A stretch of DNA of 32,894 bases. It comes from Intrasporangium_A sp039812505 (GTDB lineage: Bacteria; Actinomycetota; Actinomycetes; Actinomycetales; Dermatophilaceae). The position numbers and the translations under genes were made by a program. Each line of letters opens with the position of its first letter. Positions within the stretch are counted from its first letter, which is position 1. The DNA is taken from the NCBI RefSeq assembly GCF_039812505.1, contig NZ_JBDIAQ010000027.1:1-32894 (forward strand), read 5' to 3'. Shown in pieces: positions 15,041-22,573 of this stretch. Under the pieces are notes generated by a model. It worked only from the letters and a program-made list of their open reading frames with translations, had not been told where the DNA came from and did not search any database.

Positions 15041-17707
15041 ATGACAGACGCCCCCGCGACCCCCCGGATCCCCGAGCGCCCCACGCTCGACGGCATCGAG
15101 GACAAGTGGATGCGGGTATGGCGCGAGCAGGGCACGTACGCCTTCGACCGGGCGCGGGCCCTGTCGCTCCCGCGCGAGCAGGTCTTCGCGATCGACACCC
15201 CGCCGCCCACGGCGAGCGGGAGCCTGCACGTCGGGCACGTCTTCAGCTACACGCACACCGACTGCATGGCCCGCTACAAGCGGATGCGCGGCTGCGAGGT
15301 GTTCTACCCGATCGGCTGGGACGACAACGGGCTGCCGACCGAGCGCCGGGTGCAGAACTACTACGGGGTGCGCGGCGACGCGACGCTGCCGTACGTCGCG
15401 GGCTACCAACCGCCGTTCAGCGAGGGGGTCGACGAGAAGGGCAAGGCGATCAAGGCCGCGGACCAGCACCCGGTCAGCCGCAGGAACTTCATCGAGCTGT
15501 GCGACGTGCTCACGGTCAAGGACGAGGTGACCTTCGAGTCGCTGTTCCGCAGGCTCGGCTTCTCCCTCGACTGGGACATCTCCTACCGCACGATCGACGA
15601 GCGGTCCCGGGCGGTGGCCCAGCAGGCCTTCCTGCGCAACCTCGCCCGCGGCGAGGCCTACCAGGCCGAGGCGCCCGGGTTGTGGGACGTGACCTTCCAG
15701 ACGGCGGTCGCGCAGGCCGAGCTCGAGGCGCGCGACTACCCGGGCGCCTACCACCGGGTGGCCTTCCACCGTTCGGGGGCCGACGGCGGCCTGCCGCCGG
15801 TCTACATCGAGACGACCCGCCCGGAGCTGGTCCCCTCGGTCGTCGCGCTGGTCGCGCACCCCGACGACGAGCGCTACCGGCCGCTCTTCGGCTCCACCGT
15901 GCGCTCGCCGCTCTTCGGAGTCGAGGTGCCGGTCCTGGCGCACCCCGCGGCCGAGATGGACAAGGGCGCCGGCATCGCGATGTGCTGCACCTTCGGAGAC
16001 CTCACCGACGTGATGTGGTGGCGCGAGCTGCGCCTGCCGACCCGCTCGATCATCACCCGCAACGGGCGCCTGCAGGCGGAGACGCCCGAGTGGATCGCCG
16101 GTGGCCCGGGCGAGCAGCTGTATGCCGCTCGGCTGGCCACCCGCACCACGTTCAGTGCGCGCGAGGCCGTGGTGGCGGCGCTGCGCGAGTCGGGTGACCT
16201 CGACGGCGAGCCGGTCCGGACGCAGCGCAAGGCGAACTTCTACGAGAAGGGCGACAAGCCGCTCGAGATCGTCACGTCGCGCCAGTGGTACATCCGCAAC
16301 GGCGGGCACGACCCCGAGCTGCGGGCTGCCTTCGTGGACCGGGGCGAGCAGATCGACTTCCACCCGCCGTTCATGCGGGCGCGGTACCGGAACTGGGTCG
16401 AGGGCCTCAACGGCGACTGGCTGATCTCGCGACAACGGTTCTTCGGCGTTCCGTTCCCGGTGTGGTACCGGGTCGACGAGACCGGCGAGGTCGACCACGA
16501 CGCCGTGCTGCCGGCCGCCGAGACGGCCCTGCCGGTCGACCCGCAGGTCGACGTGCCGGAGGGCTACGACGAGTCCCAGCGGGGCCGGCCCGGCGGCTTC
16601 GTGGCCGACCCCGACATCATGGACACCTGGGCCACCTCCTCGCTCACCCCGCAGATCGCCACGGGCTGGCCCGTCGCGGACGGGTCGGGGCTGGGCTCGG
16701 ACCCGGAGCTGTACCGGGCCATCTTCCCGATGGACATGCGGCCCCAGGCCCACGACATCATCCGGACCTGGCTGTTCTCGACGGTCGTGCGCGCGCACTA
16801 CGAGTCGGGGACGGTGCCGTGGCGGGGGGCCGCGATCAGCGGCTGGATCCTCGACCCGGACCGCAAGAAGATGAGCAAGTCCAAGGGCAACGCCGAGACC
16901 CCCGAGGACGTCGTGCGCGCCCACGGGGCCGACGCGGTGCGCTACTGGGCGGCCTCCGGGCGGCTCGGCACCGACGCCGCCTACGACACCGGCCAGATGA
17001 AGGTCGGGCGGCGGCTGGCCATCAAGGTGCTCAACGCCTCGAAGTTCGCCCTCGGCTTCGGCGAGGTGCCCGGCGACCTGCACCGGGCGGTGGCCGACCC
17101 GCTCGACCTGTCCATGCTCGCCCGGCTGGCCGAGGTCGTCGACGCGGCCACCCACGGCTTCGAGGCGTGGGACTACACCCGCTCGCTCGAGGTCACCGAG
17201 AGCTTCTTCTGGATGTTCTGCGACGACTACCTGGAGCTGGTCAAGGACCGCGCCTACGGTGGTCAGGGCGAGGCGGCCGCGGCCAGCGCCCGGGCGGCGC
17301 TGCGGATCGCGCTCGAGACCCTGCTGCGCCTGCTCGCGCCGTTCATCCCCTATGCGACCGAGGAGGTCTGGTCGTGGTTCGCCCACGGGTCGGTGCACCG
17401 GCAGGCCTGGCCCACGAGCGCGGACCTGCCCGCCGGGGGCGACCCCGCCGTGCTCGGCTCCGTCGGCGAGGCGCTCGGCGCCGTGCGCCGGGTCAAGTCC
17501 GAGGCGAAGCTCGGCATGCGCGCCGAGGTACGCACGATGACCCTCGTCGGCACCGCGGCCGAGCTCGAGCGGGTCCGCGGCACCGAGGCGGACCTGTGCG
17601 CGAGCGGGCACGTGCGGTCCCTGCTCTACGAGGAGGGTGACGGCATTGAGGTGCGCGACGTCGAGCTGGTCGCGGCGCAGCGGGAGAAGCAGACCGGGCT
17701 TGCGTGA
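15041..17707 (+). CDS. valS: Valine--tRNA ligase
   Basis: 888 residues; ATG at 15041 follows GGAAGGA at 8 bases. The class I signatures are HVGH (63-66, in PPPTASGSLHVGH) and KMSKS (610-614). The editing domain lies between, with TTRPELVPSVVALVAHP. NWVEGLNGDWLISRQRFFG and DIMDTWATSSL mark the catalytic core. The protein ends after VELVAAQREKQTGLA without the C-terminal coiled-coil arm of E. coli-type ValS. It therefore belongs to the group shared by archaea, Rickettsia and many actinomycetes. It charges tRNA-Val with valine and hydrolyses Thr-tRNA. Transcription diverges from the remnant and acyltransferase. No T-box is visible upstream. Confidence 0.97.
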   Translation: MTDAPATPRIPERPTLDGIEDKWMRVWREQGTYAFDRARALSLPREQVFAIDTPPPTASGSLHVGHVFSYTHTDCMARYKRMRGCEVFYPIGWDDNGLPTERRVQNYYGVRGDATLPYVAGYQPPFSEGVDEKGKAIKAADQHPVSRRNFIELCDVLTVKDEVTFESLFRRLGFSLDWDISYRTIDERSRAVAQQAFLRNLARGEAYQAEAPGLWDVTFQTAVAQAELEARDYPGAYHRVAFHRSGADGGLPPVYIETTRPELVPSVVALVAHPDDERYRPLFGSTVRSPLFGVEVPVLAHPAAEMDKGAGIAMCCTFGDLTDVMWWRELRLPTRSIITRNGRLQAETPEWIAGGPGEQLYAARLATRTTFSAREAVVAALRESGDLDGEPVRTQRKANFYEKGDKPLEIVTSRQWYIRNGGHDPELRAAFVDRGEQIDFHPPFMRARYRNWVEGLNGDWLISRQRFFGVPFPVWYRVDETGEVDHDAVLPAAETALPVDPQVDVPEGYDESQRGRPGGFVADPDIMDTWATSSLTPQIATGWPVADGSGLGSDPELYRAIFPMDMRPQAHDIIRTWLFSTVVRAHYESGTVPWRGAAISGWILDPDRKKMSKSKGNAETPEDVVRAHGADAVRYWAASGRLGTDAAYDTGQMKVGRRLAIKVLNASKFALGFGEVPGDLHRAVADPLDLSMLARLAEVVDAATHGFEAWDYTRSLEVTESFFWMFCDDYLELVKDRAYGGQGEAAAASARAALRIALETLLRLLAPFIPYATEEVWSWFAHGSVHRQAWPTSADLPAGGDPAVLGSVGEALGAVRRVKSEAKLGMRAEVRTMTLVGTAAELERVRGTEADLCASGHVRSLLYEEGDGIEVRDVELVAAQREKQTGLA

Positions 17708-17917
17708 GTGCCCGGTCGAGTAGCTCACCGCGAGGTGGACCTGAGCCGACTCCGGTTATGCTCACCGCGTGGCGATGGCCGGGTCGGCAACTTCGTCTGG
17801 TACCGCAGCGCGGGCACCTCCGGCCAGAGCCGGGTCCTCGTCCTCACATTGGACGCCGGGTACGCCGCGACGACCACACGCGCACCGGACCGTCCAGACA
17901 CGCCGCGGCGGAATCGG

Positions 17918-18205
17918 TCAGTCGTCAAGTCGGCCCAATGGGTCCCAATGCGCATCGGGCCCGATGGCGTACCCCACCGGGCGGCCGGCGGACAAGAGCG
18001 CTTGCTCGAGCAAGCTTGGGGACGTGCGACGAGATGCTCCGGGCTGGATCCGGTCCCACAGCTCTGATACGGCGCTGCCGTCGTGACCGCCGAGAGCCAC
18101 CCGACCGGGCAGCACGGTGTTTCCGGCCGATAACCCGTCGATACGGGCGACCGCGCATCCACCGAGTCCGGTCTCGTCGGTGGAGGTGCTGCGGCGGCTC
18201 GTCAT
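17918..18205 (-). CDS. Possible hypothetical protein (95 aa)
   Basis: ATG at 18205. Reading ends with GPDAHWDPLGRLDD. The amino-acid mix (SLLEQALLSAGRPVGYAIG, VSELWDRIQ) and mostly G/C third positions are protein-like, unlike the competing plus-strand frames. No Shine-Dalgarno is visible and I recognise no family. It would be transcribed divergently from the RelA/SpoT-like gene with 145 bp between them. The 16-bp palindrome at 18000-18015 lies within it and may be coincidental to the codons for SLLEQAL. It could also be a decayed gene. Confidence 0.33.
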   Translation of the reverse strand: MTSRRSTSTDETGLGGCAVARIDGLSAGNTVLPGRVALGGHDGSAVSELWDRIQPGASRRTSPSLLEQALLSAGRPVGYAIGPDAHWDPLGRLDD

Positions 18206-18314
18206 GACGAGAGGGCACCCGCGCTGCCGAGCCGACGAGCCGGTCCTGCGCCCGGTCGGTACCGCGGGCGGTCCGGCCGCGCCGTCCCGGTCGCGCTGGT
18301 GGCTGGCTTCGGAG

Positions 18315-18343
18315 TTGGCTCTGTGAGGACCCTCTGGTAGGGA
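18315..18343 (+). promoter_or_regulatory. Candidate promoter of the RelA/SpoT-like gene (leaderless)
   Basis: -35 TTGGCT (18315-18320), 17-bp spacer, -10 TAGGGA (18338-18343). Transcription would begin about 7 bases later, at or next to the GTG at 18351, implying a leaderless message. The -10 is weak, so this is tentative. Confidence 0.35.
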
Positions 18344-18350
18344 ACGTGCT

Positions 18351-19115
18351 GTGTGTGAGTCGTTGCCGGGCGGTGGCAGCAGGCGGTGCCCGGACCATCG
18401 GCGGTTGGGGTGGCTGAGCGCGCGGCAGGTGGCGCCTGCCCATCGTGAGGATGGCGTGCCGGATGTCGAGTGGGCGGCCTCGGACCTGTCACTGCTGTGG
18501 GAGGGGGGTTCTGGTCCTGGGCACCGAGCCCTCGGGGCAGCGCTGGATCGCTTGCTGAGCGACCGGGCATCGGAGCCGGCGATCACGGACGCGTTGCGTG
18601 AGGTAGTGCCGCCTCGAGCCCGGTTGCACGGGCTGGAGTTTCGGATGAAGTCCCCGGCGAGCACAGCGGGCAAGGTGGCTCGCAAGCGCAGTGGTGGTTC
18701 GGTGCAGGCGACGATGGGTCGGTTCACGGACACGTTGCGGTACACGGTGTGCACCGAGCAGCACGACGACATCGTTGCGGCGGCTCGCCTGGTGCTGGCC
18801 GCGCTCGTCGCACGGGGGATGACGGTCATCGAGGCGAGTAGTCGCTACCGGGACGGGGCGCCGTACAAGGGGCTGCACTTCGTGGTGCGGGACCGGCCCG
18901 GGACGACGTTCGAGCTACAGGTGCACTCCGAGCTGTCCCAACGGGTCAAGGACGACGGGCATCGGTACTACGAGCAGGCGCGGGACCCGGACACGTCCGA
19001 TGCCGCCGCCGACGAAGCCGAGGCGCGGTGCGTGGAGCTGTCCCGGCAGGTGCCGACCCCGGCGGGCCTGCAAGAGGCGACCGAGTTCGAGGGCTGCATC
19101 CTCGAACGAGTGTGA
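18351..19115 (+). CDS. RelA/SpoT-fold nucleotide pyrophosphokinase-like protein, candidate toxSAS toxin
   Basis: 254 residues from the GTG at 18351; GTG codons further in, near 18429 and 18456, are alternatives because the first 35 residues look unconserved. Blocks in order resemble the RelA/SpoT synthetase fold: RMKSPAS with Lys108 (98-108, basic ATP-binding-like), TDTLRYTV (126-133), YKGLHFVV (172-179, like YxSLH), FELQVHS (187-193, like E-V-Q-I-R-T), and K200-DDGHRYYEQAR. The protein has no HD, TGS or ACT domain and is the size of a small alarmone synthetase. Family members make (p)ppGpp or (pp)pApp, or pyrophosphorylate the CCA end of tRNA. The next gene encodes an HD hydrolase of the alarmone type, the arrangement of FaRel-type toxin/antitoxin operons. 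Function here is inferred. Confidence 0.7.
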   Translation: MCESLPGGGSRRCPDHRRLGWLSARQVAPAHREDGVPDVEWAASDLSLLWEGGSGPGHRALGAALDRLLSDRASEPAITDALREVVPPRARLHGLEFRMKSPASTAGKVARKRSGGSVQATMGRFTDTLRYTVCTEQHDDIVAAARLVLAALVARGMTVIEASSRYRDGAPYKGLHFVVRDRPGTTFELQVHSELSQRVKDDGHRYYEQARDPDTSDAAADEAEARCVELSRQVPTPAGLQEATEFEGCILERV

Positions 19116-19143
19116 GGAACGCCCCTGACTGTGAGGACACCGT

Positions 19144-19149
19144 TATGCT
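19144..19149 (+). promoter_or_regulatory. Candidate internal -10 for the hydrolase gene
   Basis: TATGCT lies 11 bases before an in-frame ATG (19161) and downstream of the upstream gene's stop. It could start a short-leader or leaderless message that gives the hydrolase independent expression. No clear -35 is visible. Confidence 0.3.
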
Positions 19150-19205
19150 GTGACTACGTGATGGACGGGGACGTTCATGCCCAGTCACGGCGGAAGGTGG
19201 ACCTG

Positions 19206-20213
19206 ATGGCGGCGAGGTTCTTCGCGGTGCAGGATCGCGATGACGGCGGCACACTGTACGCGCTGATGGCGATGAGTGACCAGCTTCGGCCCGGTTTCAC
19301 GCAGGCGTACCGGTGGATGCCGAACTTCGACGTGTGGGTCGTCGACCGGGGGCTCAAGCGTGACTTCCGTAGCTTCCCCGGCGACCAGCTGAACGAGTTC
19401 GAGGAGATCGATCGGGCACGCGCGCGCGACCTGGTGCGCGAGCTGCCGCGGATAGCCACCCGGTGGGTGCTCGACGCTTACAAGGACGAGTCGGAGCGGT
19501 TGACGTCGGCCGATCTCGGCCTTGAGTCACCGAGCGCGCCTCCGGACGTGATCGACGCCGTCCGGAAGGCGAGGCCGGGCGAGTGGGTGTCAGCGCGGGT
19601 GCTCCCCGCTGCGAAGTACGCAGCGGCCCGCAAATGGGTCTCGGAGATCCGCCTGGGCAAGAAGGCCCGGTGGGCGCAGCTGGGGCCGCTGGAGGCCCGT
19701 CTGGTGCGCGGCGACGCGGTGATCGAGGCGTACGTGCGCCGCGCGACGAGCAGCGGCGCGGTGGTGGCCGCCGCTCAGCGGATCGCGGAGGCCGCGCACG
19801 CCGGCCAGCTCGACAAGGCGGGCCAGCCCTACATCGACCACCTGCGCCGCGTCGCGGGCGCTCTGGCGGACGAGGCAGAACCGGCGGAGGCGGTCGCCGC
19901 CGGATGGCTCCATGACGTCCTGGAGGACACCGACACCACACCGGAGGAGCTGGCCGAGGCCGGCGTCCCGTCGGAGACGATCGAGGCCGTCCAGGCGGTC
20001 ACCAGGCGCTCGGGGCAGGCCGTGGAGGACTACGCCGCCCGCATCGCGGCGACCCCGCTCGCCGTCGAGGTCAAGCGCGCAGACATGGCCGACAACTCCG
20101 ACCCGGGGCGCCTCGCGCTGCTCGACAGGGCGACGCGCGTCCGCCTGACCAAGAAGTACGACCGGATGCGTGACTTGCTCGACTCGCACGATCGGCAGTC
20201 CCCCGGGCAGTGA
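19206..20213 (+). CDS. HD-domain (p)ppGpp hydrolase-like protein (MESH1/SAH type) with N-terminal extra domain; candidate antitoxin
   Basis: 335 residues from ATG 19206, chosen because GGAAGG lies 8 bases ahead; an in-frame ATG at 19161 is possible. Residues about 185-325 form an HD hydrolase. Visible are His198 (AAHAGQLDKAGQPYIDH), His212, His236-Asp237 (WLHDVLEDTDT), Glu240/Asp241 and RADMADN (292-297). This is the pattern of Mn-dependent alarmone hydrolases such as MESH1 and the SpoT N-domain, so all metal and catalytic positions seem intact. Residues 1-105 (FFAVQDRDDGGTLYALMAMS, MPNFDVWVVDRG) and 113-180 are not a domain I recognise. It lies 90 bp after the RelA/SpoT-like gene. It probably removes the product of that enzyme, i.e. 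an enzymatic (type IV-like) antitoxin. Confidence 0.75.
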   Translation: MAARFFAVQDRDDGGTLYALMAMSDQLRPGFTQAYRWMPNFDVWVVDRGLKRDFRSFPGDQLNEFEEIDRARARDLVRELPRIATRWVLDAYKDESERLTSADLGLESPSAPPDVIDAVRKARPGEWVSARVLPAAKYAAARKWVSEIRLGKKARWAQLGPLEARLVRGDAVIEAYVRRATSSGAVVAAAQRIAEAAHAGQLDKAGQPYIDHLRRVAGALADEAEPAEAVAAGWLHDVLEDTDTTPEELAEAGVPSETIEAVQAVTRRSGQAVEDYAARIAATPLAVEVKRADMADNSDPGRLALLDRATRVRLTKKYDRMRDLLDSHDRQSPGQ

Positions 20214-20310
20214 CCCGTCGTGCTTCCGCTCGACAGGCCGACAGCCAGGGAGGCCCGCAGACGTCACCGAGTGGCTGGGGCAGTCGCACATCCTGGCCTA
20301 GGGTTTTCCC

Positions 20311-21021
20311 ATGTCCCGAAGGTGGGTCGTGGCTTGGGTGGCAGCCGGTTCGTTCGTCGTCCTCGCGCTGCTGCTCACCTCGGTCGGCGACCCGGTCTCG
20401 CTCCTCACGCCGCGACGGGACACGTCGGTCCCCCGCACGCCCCCGGTGCCGACGCTGCCCACGACATCGGCCCGCCCGTCCCGCCCTGTGCCGACCGGCA
20501 CGGGAGAGGCGTTCGGCCCGATGGCCGCCTTCATCGGGCTGCTGGTCCAGGTCGTGGCCGTGCTCGTCATCCTGCTGGTCCTCGGGGTGGTCGTCGCGCT
20601 GGTCCGGTCGGCCTGGCTGCGCCGGCCCCGGCTCGTCTCGCGGCCCGCCGCGGACCTCGCGATGCCCGGCGTGCCCGAGGAGCTGCTCTCCTCGGCCGCG
20701 GAACGGCTTCGCCTGCTCACCGAAGGTGAGCCGCGCAACGCGATCGTCGCCGCCTGGCTCAGCCTCGAGACCGCCGTCGCCGCGGTCGGGCTCCCCCGCG
20801 AGCCGGCCGAGACCTCGACCGAGTACACCACGCGCGTTCTGCGCACCTGGGACATCGACCCGCGCAGCCTCGCCGACCTCGCGGCGCTGTACCGCGAGGC
20901 GCGGTTCTCCCGGCACGCCCTCGGCGAGTCGCAACGGCGCCGGGCGATGCGCGACCTGACGACGTTGCACGACGACCTCGCGGTGGTGGCGGCCGGGGCG
21001 AACGGGGCGCCGACGACGTGA
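20311..21021 (+). CDS. DUF4129 domain-containing membrane protein
   Basis: 236 residues. There is an N-terminal span (VVAWVAAGSFVVLALLL), a Pro/Thr/Ser-rich external stretch (about 35-65), and a second span (FIGLLVQVVAVLVILLVLGV). A cytosolic DUF4129 domain follows, with NAIVAAWLSLETAVAAVGLPREPAET, EYTTRVL and LYREARFSRHALGE. The domain's biochemical role is unknown, but it is regularly encoded with MoxR ATPases and DUF58 proteins, as here. It opens the operon; its TGA overlaps the GTG of the next gene by four bases. Confidence 0.86.
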   Translation: MSRRWVVAWVAAGSFVVLALLLTSVGDPVSLLTPRRDTSVPRTPPVPTLPTTSARPSRPVPTGTGEAFGPMAAFIGLLVQVVAVLVILLVLGVVVALVRSAWLRRPRLVSRPAADLAMPGVPEELLSSAAERLRLLTEGEPRNAIVAAWLSLETAVAAVGLPREPAETSTEYTTRVLRTWDIDPRSLADLAALYREARFSRHALGESQRRRAMRDLTTLHDDLAVVAAGANGAPTT

Positions 21022-21551
21022 GCCGGCTGAGCGGCATACGCGACCTTGGACGCAGCAGGGCGTGGCGCCGACGCGCCGCCTCGACGGTGGCGGTGTGGCT
21101 CGGGCTCGTCGTGCTCGCCGCCCTGCTCGGGCAGCGCGCGAGCGTGGCCCAGCTGGCGGCGGTGGTGCTCGCCGTCGCGATGCTGCTCTGGTACCTCATG
21201 GACCACGCCGCCTCGAACGCGCTGACGCACTGGCCGGTGAGCGACCTCTACCGGTTCCACGCGCACCGCGGGCAGGACTTCCGCGTCACCAACCTCGCGA
21301 CCCGGCTGCGGGCCGCCAACGAGCGCGGCGAGGGACGTGAGAGCCTCGTGGTGGACCTGCACGCCCTGCTGGGCACGGTCATCCGCGAGCGGCTGCACGC
21401 CAAGCACGGGCTCGTCGTCGAGGAGGAGCCGAAGTGGTCACGGGGGGTCATGCCGCCGGAGCTGTGGGCCTTCCTGACCCAGCCGCCCGACCCGGACCTG
21501 TACCGGCCGGACCGGCTGCGGGCCGTGGTGGAACGCATCGAGAGGTGGTGA
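21018..21551 (+). CDS. Membrane protein of the MoxR operon, unknown function
   Basis: 177 residues from GTG 21018 (GTGA overlap). The N-terminus is basic. One or two spans follow (STVAVWLGLVVLAALLG, LAAVVLAVAMLLWYLM). The hydrophilic domain carries HRGQDFRVTNLATRLRAANER and a C-terminal PPDPDLYRPDRLRAVVERIERW. I do not recognise a named family. Similar proteins occupy this slot between DUF4129 and MoxR genes in actinomycetes, so it is probably a structural component of the same envelope-associated complex. Confidence 0.75.
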   Translation: MSRLSGIRDLGRSRAWRRRAASTVAVWLGLVVLAALLGQRASVAQLAAVVLAVAMLLWYLMDHAASNALTHWPVSDLYRFHAHRGQDFRVTNLATRLRAANERGEGRESLVVDLHALLGTVIRERLHAKHGLVVEEEPKWSRGVMPPELWAFLTQPPDPDLYRPDRLRAVVERIERW

Positions 21552-21553
21552 CC

Positions 21554-22573
21554 GTGCAGCTGCAGGAGGCCAGCGAGCTCAGCTCGGCGATCCTGACGGA
21601 GGTCGAGCGGGCCGTCGTCGGCAAGCGGGGCAGCCTGCGGCTGGTGCTGACGGGGATCCTGGCCGGCGGGCACGTGCTCATGGAGGACTTCCCCGGCCTG
21701 GGCAAGACCCTGACCGCCCGCAGCTTCGCGCAGACACTGGGTCTGGAGTTCCGGCGGGCCCAGTTCACCCCCGACCTGCTGCCCGGCGACCTCACCGGGT
21801 CGTTCGTGTTCGACCAGCGCAGCAGGGAGTTCGAGTTCCGGGCCGGACCGCTGTTCACCGGGCTGCTGCTGGCCGACGAGATCAACCGGACGCCGCCGAA
21901 GACCCAGGCCGCCCTCCTCGAAGCGATGCAGGAGCGCCAGGTGACCGTGGAGGGCCGCACCTTCCCCCTGCCTCGGCCGTTCCACGTGCTGGCGACCGCG
22001 AACCCGGTCGAGTACGAGGGCACCTACCCGCTCCCCGAGGCCCAGCTCGACCGCTTCCTGATGCGGGTCTCGTTCGGCTACCCCTCGGCCGACGAGGAGT
22101 GGCAGATCCTCGCGGCGCGCGTGGCGCGCCGGCACGAGGAGCAGACCCTGCGCCAGGTCGTGACCGCCGAGCAGCTGCTCGCCATGCAGACCGCCGTCGA
22201 GGACACCGACGTCGACGAGTCCGTCGGACGGTACTGCGTCGCGCTCACGGCGGCGACCCGGACGCACGGCGACGTGCTGATGGGCGCCTCACCGCGCGGC
22301 GCCCTCGGGCTGATGCTGTGCGCCCGGGCGCTCGCGGTCGTCGACGGCCGCGACTACGTCACGCCGGAGGACGTCAAGGCCGTCGCCCCGGCCGTGCTCA
22401 CCCATCGGATCACGATCAAGCCCGAGCTGTGGATGAGCAGCGTCAGCGCCGGGGGTGTCGTGGCCTCGGTGCTGCGCGCGGTCCCCGCACCGTCCGCCCG
22501 GGAACAGCGCTCGGCGACCAGCCGGGCGGCGGGCGCGCCCGGTGAACCACGGGCGGGGCGCGATGCCGGCTGA
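21554..22573 (+). CDS. MoxR-family AAA+ ATPase
   Basis: 339 residues from GTG 21554, preferred because GAGAGG (21540-21545) sits 8 bases ahead; GTG 21548, overlapping the previous stop, is also possible. The Walker A motif DFPGLGKT (45-52) and Walker B LLLADEIN (104-111) are followed by RTPPKTQAALLEAMQERQVTV. The sensor region holds VLATANPVEYEGTYPLPEAQLDRF, typical of MoxR. The C-terminal lid shows GASPRGALGLMLCARALA. MoxR ATPases act as chaperone-like activators of partner complexes, often with DUF58 or VWA proteins. The gene overlaps the DUF58 gene by 11 bp. Confidence 0.94.
   Translation: MQLQEASELSSAILTEVERAVVGKRGSLRLVLTGILAGGHVLMEDFPGLGKTLTARSFAQTLGLEFRRAQFTPDLLPGDLTGSFVFDQRSREFEFRAGPLFTGLLLADEINRTPPKTQAALLEAMQERQVTVEGRTFPLPRPFHVLATANPVEYEGTYPLPEAQLDRFLMRVSFGYPSADEEWQILAARVARRHEEQTLRQVVTAEQLLAMQTAVEDTDVDESVGRYCVALTAATRTHGDVLMGASPRGALGLMLCARALAVVDGRDYVTPEDVKAVAPAVLTHRITIKPELWMSSVSAGGVVASVLRAVPAPSAREQRSATSRAAGAPGEPRAGRDAG

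Larger units (their letters stand above)
17708..18350. other. 643-bp stretch of uncertain content between valS and the alarmone-enzyme pair
   Basis: GC is visibly lower than in the flanking genes, and A/T-ending codons and TTA/TTG triplets are commoner. Weak coding character appears on both strands. The best candidate is a 95-codon minus-strand frame at 17918-18205, listed separately. A 16-bp perfect palindrome, GCTTGCTCGAGCAAGC, lies at 18000-18015. A TATGCT hexamer at 17756 looks like a -10 but has no recognisable gene behind it. No tRNA, transposase or integrase is seen. Confidence 0.5.

Noticed and set aside
14648..17728. 1026-codon minus-strand frame opposite valS
   Set aside because: Antisense of an unmistakable ValS. 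Only its last part contains a real signal, the CoA-transferase remnant.
18000..18015. Operator or plasmid-type origin at the 16-bp palindrome GCTTGCTCGAGCAAGC
   Set aside because: A single copy inside a possible coding frame, where codons for SLLEQAL account for it. No iterons or rep gene nearby.
17708..18067. Plus-strand gene after valS (119 codons)
   Set aside because: The first part is coding-like but no credible start with a Shine-Dalgarno exists, and its second half loses codon bias. It may be decayed, so it is not listed as a gene.
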